Positions 44,580-54,470 of a stretch of 64,000 nt of DNA are shown here, one piece after another. Location: NCBI GenBank assembly GCA_019243635.1, contig JAFAUB010000032.1:1-64000 (forward strand), in the 5' to 3' direction. Source of the DNA: Pseudonocardiales bacterium (GTDB lineage: Bacteria > Actinomycetota > Actinomycetes > Mycobacteriales > Pseudonocardiaceae). The first letter of the stretch is position 1. Every line of letters starts with the position of its first letter. The notes beneath the pieces are model-generated. The model did not search any database, had not been told where the DNA came from, and worked only from the letters and a program-made list of their open reading frames with translations. Both the position numbers and the translations under genes were made by a program.

Positions 44580-47525
44580 TCAGTCGAGAGGTGGCGGCGG
44601 GATGTCGGTCCAGGCGAGCTGCTCCTCAGGACCGATGCGGGCGTGCCGGCCGACGCGCAGTCCGCGCTGGTATCTCGTCAACCGGCCGCGTACGGCGTCT
44701 GGGGTGCGGGCCGGGCCGGCGGGCACTGGCGTCGGCAGAAAGTGGCCGTCCGCACCGGACACGAGATGCGCGCGGGGCTGCCGCTTGGGCAACCCAGCTC
44801 GGGTGCGCTCGTGGTCGACCCGGGTGCGCAGTGCTTGCGCGGCCCGCCATCCCTCGTCAAGCGGAGACCGCCACTCGGATGCGATGGTGGACGAGTCGCT
44901 CGCCGGCGCGGACTGACGCTCGCGGAACCAGGCCGAGACCATCTCGAAGATCTCTTCACGAACCTCCCCGGGCTGCCCGCCCGCCGCGGTCCTAACCGGC
45001 GAGATCGAACCACCCTGGGATATCGGACCACCCGGCGAGATCGGACCGCCCTGGGGTAGCGGGCTGCCCAGCGGATCGGTGGCCGTCGCACCCTCCGCCT
45101 GGTCGCTGTCCAGTGGACTGGAGTGCGGCTCAGGCGCGGGCGCACCGTGTCCGAAGAGCTCGAGCCAGTCCTCCTGGGCCGTACGCGGACGGCTGAGCGG
45201 TGAGGTGCCGACTCCGAGCGAGGACGGGCTGATCGAGGACGGGCTGAACAGGTCCGCCGCAGTCGCCTCGTCAACCACCGACACCTGTAGCGGCAGCTGC
45301 CCTTCGGTCCCGCTCCACCCGATGGTGGGAGGTTCATCAGGTGCGCTACCAGTCGAGGCGCGAGAGTCTCTCGGCGCGCTGACAGCTCGCACCGTGCCGG
45401 CAGGTCCCGGCCCATCAGTCGACACCCGGAGATCGACTGTCACCAGCGACGGGGGTAACAGCGCGGTCGCGGTGATCCCGTGCTCATCGAGGCGCCGGCG
45501 CAGCTGCACAGTGATGCCGTGCTGGGCGGCGAGCTCGCGCGCCACGACCAGGCCTATCTGACCGGAAGTCGACGAGTCGGGCACCGGTGCCGACACGAGG
45601 CGTGCGTTGATCGCCTCCAGCTCCTCAGGAGGTAGGCCGGGTCCGGAGTCGGTGATCTCCACCAGCAGGCTCTTGTCCTCGGTGAGCGCGCAGCTCAGGA
45701 TCACCATGGTGTCCCGCGGGGTGACGCCGGTCGCGTTGTCCAGCAGCTCCGCGATCAGGTGCACCAGGTCGCCCGCGACCGGAGCGGCCACGGTGGCCCC
45801 CGGGGGCGGGTGCATGGTCACCCGTTGGTACTCATCGATCTCCGCGACCGCGTTACTCAGCACGTCGAGCATCGCCACCGGCTCTTCGGCACCACCCCGC
45901 GCCCCGCCGGCCAGTACCAGCAGGTTCTCGCTGTGGCGACGCATCCGGGCGCCAAGGCGGTCGAGCTGGAGCAAGCTGCTCACCAACGCGGGATCGTGCA
46001 CCGCCTCACGCAGCTTCGCGATCACCCCCAGCTGCTGTTCCAGCAGGCGCTGGTTACGCCCGGACAGGGTGAGAAAGACATCGTTGAGGCTGCTGCGCAG
46101 CTGGGCCTGCTCGGCCGCCAGCCGGACCGCTTGACTGTGCACCTCGTCGAACGCCCTGGCGACCTGGCCGACCTCCTCCTTGGAGTGCACCGGCACCGGA
46201 TCGACAGCCTTGGGAGTGGGGGTACCGTCGGTGGCCAGTACCTGCTCGACGGCCTCCGGCAGCCGGCGGTCGGCGACCTCGAACGCGGCGGTGCGCAGCG
46301 TTCGCAGCGGGTGCAGGACCGAGCGCATCACGACAACCAGCAGCGCCACGGCGAGCAGCAGCAGCGCGGCGACCGCGGCGCCATCCCAGAACGCCTCGCG
46401 CCACGCCTGGGCGCTGCGCTCCTGGGCGTCCGTCCGCAGCTCGTTCAGCAGGGTGGCGACCCCCTGGTGAATCGTCACGGTGGTCCCTGCGGCGGCGGAG
46501 CTCCAGTCACCGGGGACCGTCTCCAACGGCGCCCCCCGCATCGCCCGGTCCAGCACGGCGAGCAGCAGGCGCTTGCGGTCGACCGCCGCCACGGTGTCGA
46601 AGTAGAGCCGCCGTTGCGCGGGAGACATGGCTTGGCCGAACTCGTCGGCGGCGGCGTCGAACCGGGCCTCGGCGGTGCGCAGCGTGGTCTGCTGCGCCGA
46701 GGACAGACCTCCGGACAGGATTCCCGTCAGCAACACCGCGTGCTGCCAGGACGCCTGCTCCTCGGCGACCGACAACGCCTTGACGCTCTCCGCCTGACGG
46801 GCTATCGCCATGGGTGCGCCGTCCAGCACTCTGCGTTCAAGATCGAGCAACCCTGCGATGAAGGTGGAATAGGCGGTGACGGCGCTGCTCGCGAGGGCGT
46901 TGCCGGGGGCGGCGGTGGGCCGGAGGGTAGCCTGCCGCAGCGCAGCCAGCCCGGACAGGCGACTCACCGCAGCCCGGTGGGCCTCGCTCACGATCGGGCG
47001 GGCCCGCGCCGCGATCGGCCCGAGAGACTCGGTGGTGAAGTCCGCCTCCCGCAGCCTGGCGGCGGCGGTGTCCACCCGCTGAACCTGGGCCCCGACCCTG
47101 CCCTGCAACGCGGCGCGGTCCGCGGGCGCTGCGGTGACGAGCATCGCGGCCACCCAGCGCCGCTCAGCCTGCAGGTCGCGCACGACGAGATCCAGCTGCT
47201 GGACGAGCTCGACCTGGCGGGCCAGCGCGGCGAAGTCCTGGGCGCTGCGCGCCAGATCGGTGACTCGCAGCGTGCCGAGCACACCCGCCAGTATCAGGGG
47301 CACCACCAGCACTGCGGTGAGTTTGGTGCGCAGGCTCCAATCCCGCAGCCGCCACCGGTCGCGGCGGCGGCGCGGCTCCGCCGCAGGCGCCTCGAACAGG
47401 GGGACGGCAGAGGCCCGACCGAAACGCCGCGTAGTGCCCCCATCACGCACGGTGACGTCGGTAGAGCCGTCGCGGCGGCTGAAGGGTGGCCTTGTCCTGA
47501 CCTCGTAGCCCGCCACGCTGAGCAC
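44580..47525 (-). CDS. Second conservon sensor kinase (CvnA-like), degenerate H-box
   Basis: A 981-aa membrane protein. A helix (LRTKLTAVLVVPLILAGVLG) opens a nitrate/nitrite-sensing-like extracellular region, then a second helix (AAVAALLLLAVALLVVVMRS), a HAMP segment and an ATPase domain with N-box ELLDNATGVTP and G-box DSGPGLPPEELE. The H-box reads LDRLGARMRR, where the first kinase has [10 protein letters not shown], so Arg (codon 45957-45959) replaces the phospho-acceptor His. The C-terminal 250 residues are proline/serine-rich. Probably a non-phosphorylating or regulatory kinase homologue. Confidence 0.9.
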   Translation of the reverse strand: MLSVAGYEVRTRPPFSRRDGSTDVTVRDGGTTRRFGRASAVPLFEAPAAEPRRRRDRWRLRDWSLRTKLTAVLVVPLILAGVLGTLRVTDLARSAQDFAALARQVELVQQLDLVVRDLQAERRWVAAMLVTAAPADRAALQGRVGAQVQRVDTAAARLREADFTTESLGPIAARARPIVSEAHRAAVSRLSGLAALRQATLRPTAAPGNALASSAVTAYSTFIAGLLDLERRVLDGAPMAIARQAESVKALSVAEEQASWQHAVLLTGILSGGLSSAQQTTLRTAEARFDAAADEFGQAMSPAQRRLYFDTVAAVDRKRLLLAVLDRAMRGAPLETVPGDWSSAAAGTTVTIHQGVATLLNELRTDAQERSAQAWREAFWDGAAVAALLLLAVALLVVVMRSVLHPLRTLRTAAFEVADRRLPEAVEQVLATDGTPTPKAVDPVPVHSKEEVGQVARAFDEVHSQAVRLAAEQAQLRSSLNDVFLTLSGRNQRLLEQQLGVIAKLREAVHDPALVSSLLQLDRLGARMRRHSENLLVLAGGARGGAEEPVAMLDVLSNAVAEIDEYQRVTMHPPPGATVAAPVAGDLVHLIAELLDNATGVTPRDTMVILSCALTEDKSLLVEITDSGPGLPPEELEAINARLVSAPVPDSSTSGQIGLVVARELAAQHGITVQLRRRLDEHGITATALLPPSLVTVDLRVSTDGPGPAGTVRAVSAPRDSRASTGSAPDEPPTIGWSGTEGQLPLQVSVVDEATAADLFSPSSISPSSLGVGTSPLSRPRTAQEDWLELFGHGAPAPEPHSSPLDSDQAEGATATDPLGSPLPQGGPISPGGPISQGGSISPVRTAAGGQPGEVREEIFEMVSAWFRERQSAPASDSSTIASEWRSPLDEGWRAAQALRTRVDHERTRAGLPKRQPRAHLVSGADGHFLPTPVPAGPARTPDAVRGRLTRYQRGLRVGRHARIGPEEQLAWTDIPPPPLD

Positions 47526-47540
47526 TCTCCCATTCCACGA

Positions 47541-48212
47541 TCACGCGCGAGCCGCCACCGACCTCCGCATAGCGTGCTCGACCAACGCGATGAGGGTGTT
47601 CTTGGTCGATTCCCGCTCGCGCGCATCACACGCGATGATGGGTACTGCGGACTCGATGGCCAGCGCTTCCCGGACGTCCTCAACACTGTGGCTGAGCACG
47701 CCGTCAAAGCAATTCACTCCGACAACATAAGGCAGGCCACGGTCCTCGAAGAAGTCCACCGCCGCAAAACAGTCGGCCAGTCGGCGGGTGTCCACCAGGA
47801 CAACCGCGCCGATCGCACCACGTATGAGATCATCCCACATGAACCAGAAGCGGTGCTGACCCGGGGTGCCGAACAGGTAGAGGATCAGCTCCGCATCCAG
47901 CGAGAGGCGGCCGAAGTCCATCGCGACGGTGGTGGTCGACTTGTCCGGGGTGGCCGCGAGGTCGTCCACCGAGGTACTCGCATCGGTGAGCACGGCCTCG
48001 GTGGTCAGCGGTGCGATCTCGGACACCGAGCCGACGAATGTCGTCTTACCGGCGCCGAAACCACCGCCTACGACAATCTTCGCGGATATCACGCTGGGGC
48101 CGCCCTCGGCTCGCCGCGCGGCGGGTGGGCCGAACCGAGCCGGGCCGGAGTGTACCACTGCCGCCAATGGGCCACCCTGAGGCCTCGCTCGATCAGAGTC
48201 GACGAAGTCCAC
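47541..48212 (-). CDS. Conservon GTPase-like subunit (CvnD type)
   Basis: A 223-aa P-loop protein related to the MglA/CvnD group. The P-loop is GGGFGAGKTT (residues 49-58), the second motif is TVAMDFGRLSLDAELILYLF with GTPGQHRFWFMWDDL, and the base-specificity motif reads NCFDG instead of NKxD. The frame starts at GTG 48212, inside the end of the DUF742 gene (20-bp overlap). The second kinase starts 15 nt after its stop. By analogy it is a switch recruited by the roadblock and DUF742 proteins. Confidence 0.93.
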   Translation of the reverse strand: MDFVDSDRARPQGGPLAAVVHSGPARFGPPAARRAEGGPSVISAKIVVGGGFGAGKTTFVGSVSEIAPLTTEAVLTDASTSVDDLAATPDKSTTTVAMDFGRLSLDAELILYLFGTPGQHRFWFMWDDLIRGAIGAVVLVDTRRLADCFAAVDFFEDRGLPYVVGVNCFDGVLSHSVEDVREALAIESAVPIIACDARERESTKNTLIALVEHAMRRSVAARA

Positions 48213-48750
48213 TCAATACCCTTTCCATCAAGGCCATATCCGGCGTGTCACCGGAGCTGTTCGCGCTGCGGTGCACCACAACCAAGCCGATGTCCGCCAT
48301 GTCCGCCAGCAGAACTCGGGCCACACCCAACGGCAGAGACAGTAGAGCAGCCACCTCGGCCACCGATCGAGGGGCACGGCACAGCTCCGCCACCGCCCGG
48401 TGTTCCTCGCTGGTCAGCAACGCCCTGCCGGGACCATTCCCGGCGGTGGACACCAGCGTCTCCACCGCGAGGTCGAATACCGGCGAGGTACGACCCCCGG
48501 TCCAGGTGTACGGCCGCACCACGGACGCTGAGGCGGCCGGCTCACTCCACTCGTCGGATCCCGCGAGCGGCGGGGCCGGCCGCCGCGAGAGAAAGGGCGC
48601 CTCCACCGGAGCGGGCTGCCGGGTGGACGAGAACCTCGCCGATTTCTTGCGACGCCGGCCTGAGAACCAGGGACCACCGCTGAGGTTGTTCAGCACATCC
48701 GCAAACGACTGGTCATCGCCGTCACCGCCGCCGGGTCTGCTCACCGCCAT
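48193..48750 (-). CDS. DUF742 protein (CvnC type)
   Basis: A 185-aa conservon component. The C-terminal DUF742 domain has VVRPYTWTGGRTSPVFDLAV, LTSEEHRAVAELCRAPRSVA and LLSLPLGVARVLLADMADIG, a winged-helix-like region. The N-terminal 70 residues are disordered and basic. The ATG at 48750 lies 12 nt after the roadblock stop. The end overlaps the GTPase gene by 20 bp, so translation is coupled. There is only one DUF742 copy in the unit. Confidence 0.92.
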   Translation of the reverse strand: MAVSRPGGGDGDDQSFADVLNNLSGGPWFSGRRRKKSARFSSTRQPAPVEAPFLSRRPAPPLAGSDEWSEPAASASVVRPYTWTGGRTSPVFDLAVETLVSTAGNGPGRALLTSEEHRAVAELCRAPRSVAEVAALLSLPLGVARVLLADMADIGLVVVHRSANSSGDTPDMALMERVLSGLRRL

Positions 48751-48762
48751 CTCACCGCCACA

Positions 48763-49185
48763 TCAACGACCCATTTCACCATGCAGCTGCGCCCGCGGAT
48801 GCATGGTGAGCTGTTGGCCGACCCGATCGACCAGCAACGTCATCTCATAGCCCACCAACCCGATGTCGCAGTTCGGGGCCGCGAGCACCGCAAGGCTGGA
48901 GCCATCACTGATCGGCAGCAGCAGCATGATCCCGCGTGTCAGCTCCACCACCGTCTGCACGACCCGGCCGGCGTCGAAGCAGCGGGCCGCTCCCTGGGCC
49001 AGGCTGACAAGCCCGGACGCCACGGCGGCGAGCTGATCGGCACGGTCCCTGGGCAGATGCGCCGAAGGAGTCAGGGGCATTCCCTCGGCGGACACCACCA
49101 ACGCGTGCGCCACGCCCGGCACCCGAGTGACAAAGTCGTCGACCAACCACGCGAAGCGGTCCGGATCCGTCCGCGCAACGGTCAC
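48763..49185 (-). CDS. Roadblock/LC7 protein, conservon B-type (first copy)
   Basis: A 140-aa roadblock protein ([60 protein letters not shown]). The GTG at 49185 overlaps the stop of the first kinase gene (GTGA), so translation is coupled. It is the closest relative of the roadblock at 44122-44556 seen in the window. Confidence 0.94.
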   Translation of the reverse strand: MTVARTDPDRFAWLVDDFVTRVPGVAHALVVSAEGMPLTPSAHLPRDRADQLAAVASGLVSLAQGAARCFDAGRVVQTVVELTRGIMLLLPISDGSSLAVLAAPNCDIGLVGYEMTLLVDRVGQQLTMHPRAQLHGEMGR

Positions 49186-52100
49186 TTCGTCCCCTCTTCT
49201 CCATCCTGCTGCTCCGGCGAGGACCCGTCGACCTCCTGGTCGAGGCTTCGGCGGGCCTGGCGCCCTTCGCGGATGCCCTGCTGGTAGCTGGCGAGCCGGC
49301 CACGAATCGACTCAGCGCTGCGCACCGGTGGTGCACCCGCTGGCTCGACCCCACCCGCGGCACCGGGTACCAGCAGCGCCCGAGGCTGCCGCCGCGGCAG
49401 CCCCCTGGCGGTGACCTCCGCGCTGACCGGCATCGCCAGCGCCTCTGCCGCCCGCCAGCCCTCGTCGGCGGCGCCCCAGTCCCGCGCCGACGCACCGGCT
49501 GGACACGTGGCCTCCACCATGGGGACCGGCTGGCCCGACGAGGCGGCCTTGCCGGCATCACTGGACGGGGAGTCACCGGGCACGGAGTCACCGGACTGGG
49601 ACTCGGTCAGTGTCTTGCCCGGCTGCCGACGCATCAGCGGTGGGGAGCCCGCTGGAGCGGACGCTGCCGCCTTCGCCGGCGGTGCGTCCGGCAGCGGGGC
49701 ATCCGGCAGCGGGGCGTCCGGCGACGAGACCTCGCGCGTCGCTCCAGCCGGCTCGCGCGCCGATGGCGCGGTCCAGCGAACCGGGACGGCCTCGTGGTCC
49801 TTGAACCATGCGGAGGCCACGTCATCGAAGATCGGCGTGGAGTTCTGCAGCGTCACCCGGTGAACCGGCGCAACCGGTCCCAGCACGGTGGCCCGAACCG
49901 GTCGGAACAGATCCGCGCCGGATCCAGCGCTAGGGACATCCACCGAGCGCTCCGCCGCAGGGCCGGCCGCCGGGGGTCCGGGCGGAGCCGGTGGTGGTTG
50001 CGCCGATGTCGACGGCTTGCCGATGGGCTGCGACCGCTCGGAGTCATCCGATGGGTCGGTCGGGACGGGCGGCCCGGCCGACTGCACCCCATGGCCGTTG
50101 ATCTCGTGCCCGTTGATCTCGTGGCCATTGGTCTCGTGGGTCTCGTGGTCGTGGGTCTCCTGGTCGTGGGTCTCCTGGTCGTGGGTCTCGGCCGGCGGCG
50201 AGACGGCCGCCGCCGTATGGGGCTCCACCGCCTCCGACGCCACCCGGACCAGCCTAGGGGGCAGGATGACGGAGGCCCAGATACCCACGCCGCCTTCGGC
50301 GCGGCGCAGCTGCACGGTGATGCCGTGTCGGCCGGCCAGCCGGCCGACCACGAACAGCCCCATCCGGCGGGACACCGAGGCATCCACCACCGGTGGGTTG
50401 GCCAACCGGTCGTTGGCCTCAGCGAGCTCCGCCTCGGTCATCCCGACACCGCAGTCGGCGACCTCGACAGCGACCGAGCCGTCCGCCGCGAAGTCGCTGG
50501 AGACCACCACCTGGCTATCCGGGGACGAGAACTGGGTCGCGTTGTCCAGCAGCTCCGCCAGCAGGTGCACCAGGTCGCTGGCGGACCGACCGAGCACCAG
50601 GACCGCGGGTGGCTGCTGCAGCACCAGCCGTTGGTACTGCTCCACCTCGGACACCGCGGCACGCAGCACGTCGACCAGCCGGACCGGCCGGCCGGACCGG
50701 CCGGCCGCATCGGTGCCCGCGAGGACCAGCAGGTTCTCGCTGTTGCGCCGCATCCGGGTGGCGAGGTGGTCGAGCTGGAACAGGTTGGCCAGCTGATGCG
50801 GGTCCTGCTCACCGCTCTCGAGCCGGTCGATGAGCTTGAGCTGGCGCTCGACCAGACCCTGAGTGCGGCGCGAGAGGTTGACGAAGATGTCGTTGACGTT
50901 GGCACGTAGCTGGGCCTGCTCGCCGGCCAGCCGGACCGCTTGGCTGTGCACCTCGTCGAACGCCCTGGCCACCTGACCGATTTCCTCGCGGGTACCGACC
51001 TGCACCGGCTCGACCACCGCTCCAGGCAGCTCGCCGTCGCGGATCCGGGCCATCGCCTCGGGCAGCCGCCGATCGGCGACGTCCAGCGCGGTGCGCTTGA
51101 GTACTCCCAGCGGCCGCAACAAAGCCCGGGTCACGAAGATGCCGACCAGCACACCCAGCGCTAGCGCGAAGAAGAGGATGACCGAGTTCAGGCCGGCCGC
51201 GGTGCGCACGTGGTCCAGCAGCGCCTGCGCAGTCCGATCGATTCGCTGCCGCAGCTCCTTCTCGACGGTGGCGATGTTGTCGACGGCCACCGCGTTGCGC
51301 TGGTCCCAGTCCTGCGGCGAGGTGTTCAGCGGCTCTCCGGCGAGACCGCGGTTGAGTACCTGCTGCAACAGCCGCTGCCGGGACAGCTCCGCGTCCGGAC
51401 CGACCCCGGCGATCCCGGCGATGGCGTTGGCGCGCTCGGCGGGTCCCAGCGCCTCCCGAACCGCGTCCTGTTCGCTGGTCAGCCGGACGGCAGCCGTGCG
51501 CAGCTCCTCGATCTGGCCAGAGCCGAGACGGTTGGCGTAGAGCGCCGCGGCGACGATCGCGTGTTGGCGACTGATCTGCTCGCGGCCGGCGACCAGGGCG
51601 TGCACGGCGGCGGCGTCGTTGGTGACGGCAACGTCATCGAGCTGGCGGGTCAGCGTGGAGTCCAACTCGACCAGCGGGTCGATCGCGTCGCTGTACTCGG
51701 TGACCACCACGTCGGCAGGACCGAAGCCAGTGGTCACGCTCGCCCGCAGCGGTCCCAGCGCACCGAGCGCGGCGAGCGGGGACCGGGTGAAGTCCAGCCC
51801 CCGGACCTGGCCGGCGGTCCCGGCGAGGAGCCGCACACCGCTGTCCACGGCACGGAACTGTTGGTCCAGCCCATGCCGGTCCCCCACCCGGCCGGTGGCG
51901 ACGAACACCGTAGCCCGGTCCCGTTCCCGCGCCAGCGCGCCGATGAGGTCGGACAGCTGCTGCTGCACACGCACAACCTGGGAGATCCGGGCATAGGCCG
52001 GCGCGGCGTCCGCCTGGTCCACGATCCGCAGCACACCCGCGACGAGAGCGACGACGGTCGGCACCAGCAGGACCGCAGCCAGCTTGACCACCACTGGCCA

Positions 52101-52187
52101 GTTGCGCCAGTACCACCGAGACCGCGTGGTCTCCGGACCGGTCGCCGCTGTCCCCCCGTCGACGGGATGACTGAGTACGGCGGTCAT
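49182..52187 (-). CDS. Conservon sensor histidine kinase (CvnA type)
   Basis: A membrane kinase of about 1001 aa. A first helix ([20 protein letters not shown]) and a nitrate/nitrite-sensing-like extracellular region precede a second helix ([20 protein letters not shown]) and HAMP. The H-box [10 protein letters not shown] has its histidine at codon 50764-50766, the N-box is [14 protein letters not shown] and the G-box [13 protein letters not shown]. The C-terminal 350 residues are disordered with Thr-His-Asp repeats. The start is ATG 52187 or the GTG three bases before. It is the first gene of the A1-B1-C-D-A2-B2 operon. Confidence 0.93.
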   Translation of the reverse strand: MTAVLSHPVDGGTAATGPETTRSRWYWRNWPVVVKLAAVLLVPTVVALVAGVLRIVDQADAAPAYARISQVVRVQQQLSDLIGALARERDRATVFVATGRVGDRHGLDQQFRAVDSGVRLLAGTAGQVRGLDFTRSPLAALGALGPLRASVTTGFGPADVVVTEYSDAIDPLVELDSTLTRQLDDVAVTNDAAAVHALVAGREQISRQHAIVAAALYANRLGSGQIEELRTAAVRLTSEQDAVREALGPAERANAIAGIAGVGPDAELSRQRLLQQVLNRGLAGEPLNTSPQDWDQRNAVAVDNIATVEKELRQRIDRTAQALLDHVRTAAGLNSVILFFALALGVLVGIFVTRALLRPLGVLKRTALDVADRRLPEAMARIRDGELPGAVVEPVQVGTREEIGQVARAFDEVHSQAVRLAGEQAQLRANVNDIFVNLSRRTQGLVERQLKLIDRLESGEQDPHQLANLFQLDHLATRMRRNSENLLVLAGTDAAGRSGRPVRLVDVLRAAVSEVEQYQRLVLQQPPAVLVLGRSASDLVHLLAELLDNATQFSSPDSQVVVSSDFAADGSVAVEVADCGVGMTEAELAEANDRLANPPVVDASVSRRMGLFVVGRLAGRHGITVQLRRAEGGVGIWASVILPPRLVRVASEAVEPHTAAAVSPPAETHDQETHDQETHDHETHETNGHEINGHEINGHGVQSAGPPVPTDPSDDSERSQPIGKPSTSAQPPPAPPGPPAAGPAAERSVDVPSAGSGADLFRPVRATVLGPVAPVHRVTLQNSTPIFDDVASAWFKDHEAVPVRWTAPSAREPAGATREVSSPDAPLPDAPLPDAPPAKAAASAPAGSPPLMRRQPGKTLTESQSGDSVPGDSPSSDAGKAASSGQPVPMVEATCPAGASARDWGAADEGWRAAEALAMPVSAEVTARGLPRRQPRALLVPGAAGGVEPAGAPPVRSAESIRGRLASYQQGIREGRQARRSLDQEVDGSSPEQQDGEEGTK
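50090..50196 (-). repeat. In-frame 15/18-bp repeats in the first kinase tail
   Basis: Tandem units read on the coding strand as [10 protein letters not shown] (15 bp, three or more copies) and INGHE/TNGHE types (18 bp). They place about eight histidines in a short stretch of the kinase C-terminal tail. Copies differ little, which suggests recent slippage. Confidence 0.8.
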
Positions 52188-52190
52188 CAC

Positions 52191-52783
52191 GGCGCCCCCG
52201 AGGGAGCCGGGAGTCGCGAACTACTCGCTGGCACGGTGGGGTCCCTTCCCAGGAGTCGACGGTGGCCGGGCATCCGGCTCACCACAGGTCACTGCGGTCG
52301 TGGACTACTACACCGCAAGCAAGTAACGCCTCTGGCGTCGAACCGGATACGCCCGATGTGAAGCACAGAGGGTACGACGGGCTGGGCTGGGCAGTCCCGT
52401 AGGCCTACTCACCGTGCTCTCTGAACGCTGACAGCGCCAGTGTCCCGGCGCGACAACACCCGCCAGCTCCGGCCGTACTACCGCTATGGAGGGCGATCAA
52501 CTACTGAAAGTGACTACTTTTCACCCAAAGGACGCATAGACCACGTCGTGTGAGCGGAACGGCTCCGTCCGGTGTCATTGAGACCCGGTGTCATTCATGC
52601 CCCGTCTCATTGTCATTGAGACCCGGTGCCAGGAGACCCCGTGCCATTGAGACCCAGTGCCGTGGTCGTCGGACTTGGGCGCCTCAGCGGCGCGGGGCCG
52701 GGGGCACCTGGGAGACTGGCCCCAGCCGGCCCGCTCACCAGCCGCGGCGCTTGCCGAGTGCGGAGAACCCCCGGAGGAACCCG
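52191..52783. other. Divergent intergenic region between kinase and XPB genes
   Basis: About 590 bases that should contain promoters for both the conservon and the XPB gene. Besides the CATTGAGACCCGGTG-type repeats at 52573-52661 I see no gene or clear promoter. Confidence 0.5.
52573..52661 (+). repeat. Degenerate CATTGAGACCCGGTG repeats
   Basis: TGTCATTGAGACCCGGTG occurs at 52573 and 52611, and a variant GCCATTGAGACCCAGTGC at 52643. CCGTCTCATTG between them is a partial inverted copy. Spacing is 38 and about 31 bp. They lie 120-210 bp before the XPB start. Confidence 0.7.
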
Positions 52784-54433
52784 TTGAGCTCAACGCCTGA
52801 GGCCGGACCGCTCATCGTCCAGTCCGACAAGACACTGCTGCTAGAAGTCGACCATCCGGAGGCCGGGGCGGCGCGGGCCGCCATCGCCCCCTTCGCGGAG
52901 CTGGAGCGCGCGCCCGAACACGTGCACACCTACCGCGTCACCCCGCTGGCGCTGTGGAACGCGCGGGCCGCAGGCCACGACGCCGAGCAGGTCGTCGACG
53001 TACTGGTGCGCTTCTCCCGGTACGCGGTGCCGCAGCCACTGCTGGTCGACGTCGTGGACACCATGAGCCGTTACGGTCGGCTGCAGCTGGCGCAGCACCC
53101 GGCGCACGGGCTGGTGCTGGTGGCGCTGGACCGCGCCGTGCTCGAAGAGGTGCTCCGGCACCGCAAGATCGCCCCGATGCTGGGAGGCCGGGTCGATGAG
53201 GACACCGTGCTGGTGCACCCCAGCGAGCGCGGCAGGCTCAAGCAGGGACTGCTCAAGATGGGCTGGCCGGCCGAGGATCTGGCCGGCTACGTCGACGGCG
53301 AGGCCCACCCGATCGAGCTGGCCGAGAACGGCTGGTCGCTGCGCGACTACCAGCGCGACGCGGTGACCGGGTTCTGGGCCGGCGGTTCCGGGGTCGTGGT
53401 GCTGCCGTGCGGAGCGGGAAAAACCCTGGTCGGGATCGCCGCGATGGCCCAAGCCCGAGCGACCACGCTCATCCTGGTCACCAACACGGTCGCGGGCCGG
53501 CAGTGGAAGCGGGAACTGGTCGCGCGTACCTCGCTGTCCGATGACGAGGTCGGCGAGTACTCCGGTGAGCGCAAGGAGATCCGTCCGGTGACGATCGCGA
53601 CCTACCAGATCATGACCCGCAAGTCACAGGGCGAGTACCGGCATCTGGATCTGTTCGACTCCCGGGACTGGGGACTGATCGTCTACGACGAGGTGCATCT
53701 GCTGCCCGCACCGGTGTTCCGGATGACGGCCGATCTGCAGTCCCGCCGGCGGCTCGGGCTGACCGCCACCCTGGTGCGCGAGGACGGTCGTGAGGGTGAT
53801 GTGTTCTCGCTGATCGGGCCCAAGCGCTACGACGCGCCGTGGCGTGACATCGAGTCGCAGGGCTGGATCGCGCCGGCGGACTGCGTCGAGGTACGCGTCA
53901 CCCTGACCGACGCCGAGCGGCTGCGCTACGCCACCGCGGAAGCCGACGAGCGCTACCGGGTGTGCTCCACCGCGCGGAGCAAGCTCCCTGTCGTGGAGGC
54001 CATCATGGACCGGCACCCCGACGAGCCGACGCTGGTGATCGGCGCGTACCTGGAGCAGCTGGAGGAGCTCGGCGAGGCCCTGGACGCGCCGGTGGTGCAG
54101 GGCTCGACCCGCAACTCCGAGCGGGAGAACCTCTACGACGCGTTCCGCCGCGGCGAGGTCCGCAAGCTGGTCGTGTCCAAGGTGGCCAACTTCTCCATCG
54201 ACCTGCCGGAGGCCTCGGTGGCGGTGCAGGTCTCAGGCACGTTCGGTTCCCGGCAGGAGGAGGCCCAGCGGCTGGGCCGGCTGCTGCGACCCAAAGGCGA
54301 CGGGCGCCAGGCGCACTTCTACTCGGTGGTCTCCCGGGACACCCTGGACACCGACTATGCGGCGCACCGCCAGCGCTTCCTCGCCGAGCAGGGCTACGGC
54401 TACCGGATCGTCGACGCCGACGACCTACGCTGA
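52784..54433 (+). CDS. XPB-type DNA repair helicase
   Basis: A 549-aa superfamily 2 helicase homologous to eukaryotic XPB and mycobacterial Ercc3. Walker A is VLPCGAGKTLVG, the DEAH-type box is YDEVHLLPAP, and the XPB-specific RED motif occurs in LVREDGREGD. The C-terminal motif is EEAQRLGRLLRPKGDGRQAH. The start is a TTG at 52784 with CGGAGGA six bases upstream; this gives LSSTPEAGPLIVQSDKTLLL and the right length (about 542 in M. tuberculosis). The downstream ABC genes start 37 nt later. Confidence 0.95.
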   Translation: MSSTPEAGPLIVQSDKTLLLEVDHPEAGAARAAIAPFAELERAPEHVHTYRVTPLALWNARAAGHDAEQVVDVLVRFSRYAVPQPLLVDVVDTMSRYGRLQLAQHPAHGLVLVALDRAVLEEVLRHRKIAPMLGGRVDEDTVLVHPSERGRLKQGLLKMGWPAEDLAGYVDGEAHPIELAENGWSLRDYQRDAVTGFWAGGSGVVVLPCGAGKTLVGIAAMAQARATTLILVTNTVAGRQWKRELVARTSLSDDEVGEYSGERKEIRPVTIATYQIMTRKSQGEYRHLDLFDSRDWGLIVYDEVHLLPAPVFRMTADLQSRRRLGLTATLVREDGREGDVFSLIGPKRYDAPWRDIESQGWIAPADCVEVRVTLTDAERLRYATAEADERYRVCSTARSKLPVVEAIMDRHPDEPTLVIGAYLEQLEELGEALDAPVVQGSTRNSERENLYDAFRRGEVRKLVVSKVANFSIDLPEASVAVQVSGTFGSRQEEAQRLGRLLRPKGDGRQAHFYSVVSRDTLDTDYAAHRQRFLAEQGYGYRIVDADDLR

Positions 54434-54470
54434 GGCCCAGGAACCCGGCGCCGCAGTGGTCGAGCCCGCG

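Noticed and set aside
45759-48683. 974-codon plus-strand frame opposite the second conservon kinase
   Set aside because: Antisense shadow covering three real genes, no domains, low-complexity composition.
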